Source of the DNA: B46-G9 sp964581175
Lineage (GTDB): Bacteria; Desulfobacterota; DSM-4660; Desulfatiglandales; Desulfatiglandaceae
Length of the DNA stretch: 64,000 nt
Direction of reading: 5' to 3'
Assembly (NCBI GenBank): GCA_964581175.1
Contig: CAZONI010000009.1
Span: 21,038 to 85,037 of the forward strand
The notes below the pieces were generated by a model, which worked only from the letters and a program-made list of their open reading frames with translations, was not told where the DNA came from and did not search any database. Position 1 is the stretch's first letter; each line of letters starts with the position of its first letter. Shown here one piece after another: positions 58,540 to 64,000 of this stretch. The translations under genes were made by a program, and so were the position numbers.

Positions 58540-58773
58540 ATGGAAATTAAGGTCTTGGGGCCGGGCTGTGCCAAATGTCAGGCCACCGAAAAGATCGTAA
58601 AAGAGGCTGTCGCCGAGGCAGGCGTGGAGGCCAGGGTGGAAAAGGTGGCCGATGTTGTGAAGATTGCCAAATACGGCGTATTCGGAACCCCGGCCGTCAT
58701 CGTGGACGGCGAGGTGAAATGCGTCGGGAAGGTCCCTGAAAAAGAAGCCGTCAAGGGCTGGATAAAGAAATAA
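58540..58773 (+). CDS. Small redox-active thioredoxin-fold protein
   Basis: 77 residues, ATG at 58540 with AAAGGAGG. A minimal thioredoxin/glutaredoxin-like fold: 'MEIKVLGPGCAKCQATEKIV', with CxxC, and 'YGVFGTPAVIVDGEVKCVGK'. Similar proteins are encoded in metalloid and methanogen redox loci and are reduced by TrxR-like flavoproteins. It follows a decayed relative and precedes a secreted thioredoxin and CcdA, so it may supply electrons across the membrane. Confidence 0.82.
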   Translation: MEIKVLGPGCAKCQATEKIVKEAVAEAGVEARVEKVADVVKIAKYGVFGTPAVIVDGEVKCVGKVPEKEAVKGWIKK

Positions 58774-58817
58774 GAAACGAGATTGAAAGAAGACTTGCAG
58801 ATATGGGGGTTAGATAG

Positions 58818-59240
58818 ATGAGAAGAGGAATGTGGATAGCTGCACTGAGTTTCCTTGCCGCTCTGGCTGTTTTTGTGATTTACGGTTCTTGCTTTCTCGC
58901 GGAAGTTCCGGAACTGAGTTTATTGGAATCTTATGCCCACGCAGCCGATGAGGTCCCGGTCAAGGGAATGGTCACGATGGTGGATCTGGGCGCCGGCGCC
59001 TGCATCCCCTGCAAAATGATGGCGCCCATCGTGGAAAAGCTCGAAAAGGTGTACGAAGGGAAGGCAGCCGTCGTCTTTATCGATGTCTGGAAGGACCAGG
59101 CGCAGGCAAGAAAGTTCGGCATACGAGCCATCCCCACGCAAATCTTTTTTAATGAAGAAGGGGAGGAAATCTACCGCCACGTCGGCTTCATGAGTGAAAA
59201 GGCGATTGTCACTCAGTTGAAAAAGATGGGTGTCGATTAG
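58818..59240 (+). CDS. Membrane-anchored or exported thioredoxin
   Basis: 140 residues. N-terminal hydrophobic stretch 'MWIAALSFLAALAVFVIYGS' as anchor or signal, then a thioredoxin domain with C-I-P-C in 'GAGACIPCKMMAPIVEKLEK' and cis-Pro in 'FGIRAIPTQIFFNEEG'. The canonical W-C-G-P-C is replaced by A-C-I-P-C. With CcdA directly downstream, it is a candidate periplasmic thiol carrier for cytochrome c or metalloid chemistry. Confidence 0.85.
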   Translation: MRRGMWIAALSFLAALAVFVIYGSCFLAEVPELSLLESYAHAADEVPVKGMVTMVDLGAGACIPCKMMAPIVEKLEKVYEGKAAVVFIDVWKDQAQARKFGIRAIPTQIFFNEEGEEIYRHVGFMSEKAIVTQLKKMGVD

Positions 59241-59282
59241 AAGGGTTACCCCGCTGAACAGCGGCAGGCAAGCGAGGCATTC

Positions 59283-59990
59283 ATGCTGGAGTCTTTCTTT
59301 TTGCAGGTAAACGAATGGATGGCGGGAGGCGCGGTTATTGCGGCCCTGGGCTGTTTTCTCTGGGGAATGATCAGCGTGGTGTTCAGCCCCTGCCATTTGG
59401 CTTCCATTCCTTTGATCGTGGCCTATGTCGGAGGTCAAAAGGAAGTGTTGAAGCCGAAGAAGGCAGGGTTCTATTCAGTCGCTTTCACCTTTGGCCTCTT
59501 CATCACCATCGCCTTGATCGGCGTTGCCTGTGCCCTGCTCGGCCGGATGCTCGGGAATGTAGGGACCTACTGGCAGATTCTGGTAGGGCTGGTGCTCATC
59601 TGGGTGGCCCTCGGGATGCTCGGCATTGAAAAATGCTCCATTTCCGGCAGCCTGCTTTATCGGTTAAGGCTCTCTGGCCTTTTCGGCGCATTCGGCCTGG
59701 GGCTCGCCTACGGGGTCCTATCCGGCTCCTGCACCTTCGGGTTTGTTGCTCCCATTCTGGCCCTCATTACGATCCAGCAGAAGGTGGCGACAGGCGTGCT
59801 TTTTATTCTACTCTTTGCCGCAGGACATTGCCTGCCCATCGTGTTTGCGGGAAGCTCCACGGCCGCGGTGAAAAGGGTCCTTGAAAACAGCGGCTGGCAG
59901 GGCGCGGGGAACTGGTTTCGGAAAGGTGCAGGAGCCGTCATCGGCATGTTGGGAATCTATTTCATCGTAAACCCCTTTTTCTGCGCATGA
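59283..59990 (+). CDS. CcdA-family thiol-disulfide membrane protein
   Basis: 235 residues with six transmembrane helices. The two redox Cys occur in 'VVFSPCHLASIPLIVAYVGG' and 'LSGSCTFGFVAPILALITIQ', the CcdA/DsbD arrangement. It carries reducing equivalents from cytosolic thioredoxin to periplasmic thioredoxin-like proteins such as the one at 58818. ATG at 59283 preceded by GAGG. A fragment of an ACR3 gene abuts its stop. Confidence 0.88.
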   Translation: MLESFFLQVNEWMAGGAVIAALGCFLWGMISVVFSPCHLASIPLIVAYVGGQKEVLKPKKAGFYSVAFTFGLFITIALIGVACALLGRMLGNVGTYWQILVGLVLIWVALGMLGIEKCSISGSLLYRLRLSGLFGAFGLGLAYGVLSGSCTFGFVAPILALITIQQKVATGVLFILLFAAGHCLPIVFAGSSTAAVKRVLENSGWQGAGNWFRKGAGAVIGMLGIYFIVNPFFCA

Positions 59991-60146
59991 AGAGAAAAAA
60001 GATTGTCTATCATTATCGTGGAGATGCCTGTGCTCATGAGCCTGGTCAATGTGGCGCTTAACATCAGAAAGAGGTATTTTCCTTTTGCCGTGGAAACGCC
60101 AACGGGCGTTTGTCATATGACCTGCGAGGTGCAAGGGGAGCTTTAA
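59991..60146 (+). pseudogene. C-terminal remnant of an ACR3-type arsenite exporter
   Basis: Directly after the CcdA stop, in the same frame, the sequence reads 'LSIIIVEMPVLMSLVNVALN' then 'IRKRYFPFAVETP' and ends 'GVCHMTCEVQGEL' stop. The 'VEVPVM-SLV-VAL--R-RYF' pattern is that of the last helix of ACR3 proteins. The first about 300 residues are gone. This supports an ancestral arsenic-resistance operon. Confidence 0.5.
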
Positions 60147-60183
60147 GCCCGTATGACTCATGACCTCATAGAGAGGAGAACAA

Positions 60184-60705
60184 ATGTTACTCGAGGGTTA
60201 CACAGAAAGAATTTTCAGGCCTGAATGCAATCCCAGCTTTCAGTCCGTTCACTGTATTGCAGAGTTGGATCAGGATGTGGGAAAAGTCCTCCCCTATCTC
60301 AACGCCGAACTGGGCGGGTTTGAATATTTCAAGGACCCACCTGCGGTCACGTTTAGAACCCAGGGAAAGATTATCACGGTTTATCCACGCCAGATTGCCA
60401 TCAACGCCCTTAAAGATGAAGCGGAGGCGGAAAAAATCCTTCAATGGCTGAAGGGGGAGATCAACCGGACCTGGGAGAACCGTGAGGCGATCACGCCCTG
60501 CTATGCGGGCAAGGTCAAGCCCAAACTGCTGGAGGTCTTGCGGCTGCTGCCCAGAACCAACTGCAATAAATGCGGCCAGCCTACGTGCATGGTTTTTGCC
60601 GCTCAGGTAGTCGAAGGCGGGCGGGGAGTGGACCATTGCCCGGAGTTGAGTGAAGACCAGCGGGCGAAGCTGGTTTCCTATTTGGATGGATTTGATTTTG
60701 ATTAA
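60184..60705 (+). CDS. Fe-S domain protein of ars-linked loci
   Basis: 173 residues, GAGGAG site. The N-terminal two-thirds ('MLLEGYTERIFRPECNPSFQ' ... 'VTFRTQGKIITVYPRQIAIN') have no known function. Residues 125-160 carry a [4Fe-4S] binding pattern 'RTNCNKCGQPTCMVFAAQVV' with 'VDHCPELSE', as in the N-terminal Fe-S domain of RnfB and ACDS. It possibly transfers electrons to FmdE-type or corrinoid partners. It lies just before the FmdE gene. Confidence 0.72.
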   Translation: MLLEGYTERIFRPECNPSFQSVHCIAELDQDVGKVLPYLNAELGGFEYFKDPPAVTFRTQGKIITVYPRQIAINALKDEAEAEKILQWLKGEINRTWENREAITPCYAGKVKPKLLEVLRLLPRTNCNKCGQPTCMVFAAQVVEGGRGVDHCPELSEDQRAKLVSYLDGFDFD

Positions 60706-60789
60706 TCGCCTGAATTACATGGCGTTATATGCACAGCGAGGCCTCTCACGGCCTCTATCCCAAAATTTTTTTGAAAAGGAGCAATCATT

Positions 60790-61398
60790 ATGAAAGATCT
60801 CAAGGAACTGTTCGAAATCGGTATGAAGTTTCACGGTCACAAGTGTCCTGCCATGCCCATGGGGCTCAGGGCGGGGATGGCAGCCATGAGGACCCTTAAC
60901 GTGGAACGTGCGCAGGATAAAGAGCTTTTCGTGGTCTCGGAAACCGGCAAGGGGCATGCTGCGGGGTGCTTTCTCGACGGCATCATGACCGCAACAGGCT
61001 GCACGTACGGCAAATCGAATATTGAAAAGCGGTATTTCAATAAGATGGCCTTTACCCTGATAGACCAGGAGACCGGCAGAGCGGTGCGTGTATCGCTCAA
61101 GCCGGATTTCTTCGAAAAGGCCCTGGCTTCGCCCTTCGTTCAAAAGCGCAGGGAGGGAGTGGCGCCGCAGGATATCGCGCCGGAGATCGCCGATCCTCTC
61201 GTTGATCGGATTCTCTCAATTGACGAGAGCGCCTTCCTGGACATCGGGGAAGTGCATCAGGCGGCCGTCAAAAAAGGCAAAGGCATTTTCACGGCAAAGC
61301 GTTGTGCCGGCTGCGGGGAACTTACCTTTGTGAACAAGCTCCGGCTGACAGAGGACAACCGATTGCTCTGTATTCCCTGCTCCGGCTACGGAGAGTGA
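60790..61398 (+). CDS. FmdE-family protein with C-terminal zinc ribbon
   Basis: 202 residues. FmdE domain (residues 5-125): 'FEIGMKFHGHKCPAMPMGLR', with HGHxCP, and 'HAAGCFLDGIMTATGCTYGK'. The C-terminus has a zinc ribbon 'RCAGCGELTFVNKLRLTEDN' with 'CIPCSGYGE'. FmdE proteins were first found beside formylmethanofuran dehydrogenase and may help insert molybdenum or tungsten cofactors or sulfur, but the role is open. Its presence in an ars-like island suggests metalloid or sulfur handling. Confidence 0.82.
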   Translation: MKDLKELFEIGMKFHGHKCPAMPMGLRAGMAAMRTLNVERAQDKELFVVSETGKGHAAGCFLDGIMTATGCTYGKSNIEKRYFNKMAFTLIDQETGRAVRVSLKPDFFEKALASPFVQKRREGVAPQDIAPEIADPLVDRILSIDESAFLDIGEVHQAAVKKGKGIFTAKRCAGCGELTFVNKLRLTEDNRLLCIPCSGYGE

Positions 61399-61402
61399 GA
61401 TT

Positions 61403-61454
61403 GACAAAAGGGGCTGTCTGCGCGTTGTATCACTCAGATTCCGGCCCCTTTGTC
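61403..61454. terminator. Hairpin between FmdE and TauE genes
   Basis: GACAAAAGGGGC (61403-61414) pairs with GCCCCTTTGTC (61444-61454) with one bulged A. There is no T run, so termination is uncertain; it may be an mRNA processing hairpin. Confidence 0.4.
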
Positions 61455-61476
61455 GAACTGACCATGTGGAGATGAT

Positions 61477-62277
61477 ATGTCTATCCATACCTTAGTACTT
61501 TTGTTTTTCGTTTTTCTGACGGTTTCCGCCGTTTTTTCGATGTTCGGACAGGGAGGCGGAGCTTTTTATGTGCCCATGCTGCTGGCTCTGTCCGTGCCGA
61601 TGTATGTGGCCGCCACCACCAGCCAGGTACTGATCATGGTAGTGTCCCTTTCATCCATGCTGGTTTTCGCCAAAGCCCGGACTGTCGACTGGAGGCTGGT
61701 GCTGTTGATTGAACCCCCGACAAACGTCGGAGCCTTTTTTGGCGGCTATTTATCCCCGTATTTCCCTGCCGGCTTTGCCAAGCTCTGCTTTGCCGGCGTG
61801 CTCCTGATAGGCGCCTACTACATGTACCGGCCGCCCAAAGCAGCGGTGGAAGCACCTTCCGGCCAAGATCACTGGTGGCTGTGGCATTCTACGGGTCTGG
61901 CAACGCCTTACACGATAAATGCGTTGGTTCTCGTCCCCATAATGCTCCTGGCGGGATTTGTCGCCGGCATGCTGGGGGTGGGCGGCGGTCTGCTCAAGGT
62001 GCCCGCAGTCGTTGTGCTGGGCGGTGTTCCCATGAGCATCGCAGTAGGAAGTTCTTCGCTGATGATTGGCGTAACAGCTTTGACGGGGTTCGTCGGGCAT
62101 TTGCTGCGTGGTCACTTTGATCTTTGGCTTACTGTTGTTCTAGCGGGAGGCGTACTGATCGGGTCGCAAATCGGGCCCCGAGTAGCAATTAAAACCAATC
62201 AGTCTCAGCTGAAAAAATATTTCTCATTGTTGCTGGCCCTCATAGCAATATGGCTGGTCTACGGGGTGCTGCGGTAG
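61477..62277 (+). CDS. TauE/SafE family permease
   Basis: 266 residues with about eight transmembrane helices in two similar halves: 'SMFGQGGGAFYVPMLLALSV' and 'GFVAGMLGVGGGLLKVPAVV' are the paired TSUP motifs. Members export sulfite, organosulfonates or other sulfur compounds. It follows FmdE and would fit export of a sulfur oxyanion from this island. Clear ATG with GGAG. The 292 bp beyond it to the helicase show nothing I recognise. Confidence 0.85.
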   Translation: MSIHTLVLLFFVFLTVSAVFSMFGQGGGAFYVPMLLALSVPMYVAATTSQVLIMVVSLSSMLVFAKARTVDWRLVLLIEPPTNVGAFFGGYLSPYFPAGFAKLCFAGVLLIGAYYMYRPPKAAVEAPSGQDHWWLWHSTGLATPYTINALVLVPIMLLAGFVAGMLGVGGGLLKVPAVVVLGGVPMSIAVGSSSLMIGVTALTGFVGHLLRGHFDLWLTVVLAGGVLIGSQIGPRVAIKTNQSQLKKYFSLLLALIAIWLVYGVLR

Positions 62278-62569
62278 CCCAATATTTTGGTCCCTAAGAC
62301 CGGAGCGACAGACTCTGGAAGAACCAAAAGGTGAGTATGTCATCAGGCAGTACCCAATGATGGGTACATGGCATTTCTCTGCTGATTTTCCGGCCCATTT
62401 GAGATCTAGAGCCGACCCTCTTTTCCTGGAATATGTCCTGGCAATTGTTTCCGCGCTGTATGGCATGACGGCATATGTTCGGGATAATGGGGCGAGTGTT
62501 TCTTGACATGACTCAGAAATATGAGGCGCTGCGCCACGGCGTCAATTAAACAAGTCTGCCCCCTTTTGT

Positions 62570-63802
62570 CTAAGTAAAAATCTTCGGGATTGACTTCGTT
62601 TTGTTCCGACTTTTTCTCACTACGGATAACCTCCGTTGGGGTTTCCCTATCCACTGCGAGCGGTCTTCACGATCGGGCGCCGGTGATCCGTAGTCGAAAG
62701 CTGATAAGGTGCGTTGTTCGATCTCAGAACCGATCATTCGATTGATGGCGCGAACCATATTCCTGTCTTCCCCGGTAACAAGGGTAAAAGCTTCGCCGCT
62801 GTGAGTTGCCCGTCCCGTCCGTCCGATGCGGTGGATGTACGCCTCGGGGGTGGAAGGGATATCATAGTTGATGACATGAGAAATCCGGGTGACATCAATG
62901 CCTCGAGCAGCGATATCCGTGGCCACCAGAATCCGAAAAGTCCCGTCGCGAAAACCGTCCAGTGCTGACTGGCGGGCTGACTGGGAAAGGTTTCCCTGCA
63001 GTGAAGCCGATTGGTATCCTGCGGCTGCAAGCTTTTTCCCCAGGCTCTTGGCGCGGTGTTTGGTTCGGGTAAAGACCAGCACCGACCTGGCATTGGTATT
63101 TCCCAGCAGCTTCAACAGCAGCGCCGTTTTTAGATGCTGGGCCACCGGATAGAGTGCGTGACTGACAGTATCTGCAGGTGCGGTGATTCCCACCTGGACG
63201 GTGGCCGGATCTCGCAGGACCTCCCCGGCCAGGAGACGGATTTCGGGAGGCATGGTGGCTGAGAAAAGCAGCGTCTGGTGCTTCTTTGGAAGATGTTTTA
63301 AGATTCGCCGGATATCAGGAACAAATCCCATATCGAACATCTGGTCGGCCTCATCTATAACCAGCACTTCCAGTTTGGAAAGATCGATGGCAGAACGCCC
63401 GATATGGTCAAGAAGCCGGCCGGGGCACGCAACAACAATATCGGCATGCTTCAGTTTCTGGATCTGCGGATGAATGCCCACGCCACCGTAAACAGCGACG
63501 CTTCTTATGCGCGTCTTACGCCCCAGGGTTTCGATAGCCCGATGAATCTGTTCGGCCAATTCACGGGTGGGGGCGATTATCAGCGCGCGAACGCATCCGT
63601 ATTGACCACCCACCAGTCGATTGAGTATGGGCAGAGCAAATACCGCCGTTTTACCGGTTCCGGTTTGCGCCAGACCCATTACATCACGACCGTTTAATAC
63701 CTGCGGGATTGCCTGAGTCTGAATCGGGGTCGGGGTTTCATAGCCAGCTGCTGCAACACCTGCGGCAACGGAGGGGTGGAAATTAAATGTTTCAAAGTTC
63801 AA
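62570..63802 (-). CDS. rhlE: DEAD-box RNA helicase (RhlE type)
   Basis: 410 residues. Q motif 'YETPTPIQTQAIPQVLNGRD', motif I 'AQTGTGKT', Ia 'APTRELAEQI', II 'DEAD', III 'SAT', and in the second RecA domain 'ARSVLVFTRTKHRAKSL', 'ILVATDIAARGIDVTRISHV' and 'YIHRIGRTGRATHSGEAFTL'. A short basic tail follows. It unwinds structured RNA, typically in ribosome assembly or cold response. TTG start at 63802 (MNFETFNFHP) with AAGGT before it. A hairpin with a T run lies in its leader. Confidence 0.93.
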   Translation of the reverse strand: MNFETFNFHPSVAAGVAAAGYETPTPIQTQAIPQVLNGRDVMGLAQTGTGKTAVFALPILNRLVGGQYGCVRALIIAPTRELAEQIHRAIETLGRKTRIRSVAVYGGVGIHPQIQKLKHADIVVACPGRLLDHIGRSAIDLSKLEVLVIDEADQMFDMGFVPDIRRILKHLPKKHQTLLFSATMPPEIRLLAGEVLRDPATVQVGITAPADTVSHALYPVAQHLKTALLLKLLGNTNARSVLVFTRTKHRAKSLGKKLAAAGYQSASLQGNLSQSARQSALDGFRDGTFRILVATDIAARGIDVTRISHVINYDIPSTPEAYIHRIGRTGRATHSGEAFTLVTGEDRNMVRAINRMIGSEIEQRTLSAFDYGSPAPDREDRSQWIGKPQRRLSVVRKSRNKTKSIPKIFT

Positions 63803-63828
63803 AGAATACCTTCTTTCTGTGTTCCAAC

Positions 63829-63856
63829 AAAAAAAGCCCCGGAGTTATTCCGGGGC
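63829..63856 (-). terminator. Terminator-like hairpin in the rhlE leader
   Basis: On the minus strand GCCCCGG-aataa-CTCCGGGGC forms a stable hairpin (63856-63836), followed by seven Ts (63835-63829), 27 bases before the helicase TTG. It could end an upstream gene outside the window or act as an attenuator in the helicase leader. The remaining 140 bases to the window end show no gene. Confidence 0.7.
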
Positions 63857-64000
63857 TTACGTGATTTTCAGTTACAACCAGGAACACTATTGATTTTCAA
63901 ATACCATACAGGCAGTCTGAATCGCTGTCAAGTTAATTGTCTATTCCCAAGATCCGCGATTGGTTTTGTGTGAGTTGGTAGTTTACGCGTTTTGGCGGCC

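Noticed and set aside
1..64000. tRNA, rRNA, CRISPR array or prophage
   Set aside because: I saw no cloverleaf, rRNA-like stretch, regular short direct repeats or phage structural genes.

Overview
The window looks like the chromosome of a strictly anaerobic deltaproteobacterium (Desulfobacterota), probably from a syntrophic or sulfate-reducing lineage. The basis is gene content: in-frame UGA codons that read as selenocysteine, an NfnAB-type transhydrogenase, hgcAB mercury-methylation genes, multihaem c-type cytochromes, a sigma-54 ZraSR-like metal response, an FmdE protein, a two-CW-type regulator and many single-cluster ferredoxins. I recognised no tRNA, rRNA or CRISPR array.

Layout. 1-2743: tail of a polar amino-acid ABC transporter, glucokinase and 6-phosphogluconolactonase. 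3483-6183: TVP38 membrane protein, its FAD-oxidoreductase partner and a ferritin-like protein. 6492-7768: a ferredoxin and an FMN 2-hydroxyacid oxidase-like gene. 7786-10651 (minus strand): the most unusual locus, an apparent operon for a rhodanese fused to an HAO-like octahaem cytochrome with two in-frame UGA codons (motif U-A-U), a second secreted rhodanese with one UGA (C-A-U), a MOSC protein and a ThiS-like sulfur carrier. 11065-21000: PPOX and OsmC proteins, a eukaryote-type fused HisHF, NfnB/NfnA, CysK, MetW, MetX and MetY. 21014-27500: an HTH plus Cys-rich (two-CW-like) regulator, a CcmH-like protein, DsrE, SHOCT and RseC-YHS proteins, a TrxR-like flavoprotein, fumarase and a YHS protein. 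28120-35655: an MFS transporter, an unknown protein, a deleted group IIC intron behind the zraP terminator, then divergent zraP and zraSR-like genes. 35706-38315: hgcB, hgcA and an acyl-CoA dehydrogenase. 38450-50150: UspA, NfeD, small cytochromes, an Old-Yellow-Enzyme/FAD reductase, an ankyrin/WG lipoprotein and an amidase. 50458-62277: an ArsR-led resistance and redox island (redox-active thioredoxins, ArsP-like permease, TolC-MFP-RND pump, CcdA, Fe-S protein, FmdE, TauE) with three decayed genes. 62570-63802: a DEAD-box helicase.

Regulation. Three minus-strand genes (RseC-YHS, YHS, zraP) each carry a sigma-54 promoter (GG-N10-GC) and, 105-110 bp further upstream, a palindrome of the type TTGGATAC-N3-GTATCCAA. 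The ZraR-like activator encoded in the window is the obvious candidate to bind it. A second palindrome (TACCACA-N-TGTGGTA type) lies within promoter-like sequences upstream of metY, the CcmH-like gene and the YHS gene, close to the HTH/Cys-rich regulator. A roughly 100-175 bp palindromic repeat occurs three times, once between the two Nfn subunit genes.

Start codons were chosen from Shine-Dalgarno sequences and overlaps. All functional names rest on motif recognition only; no database search was possible.
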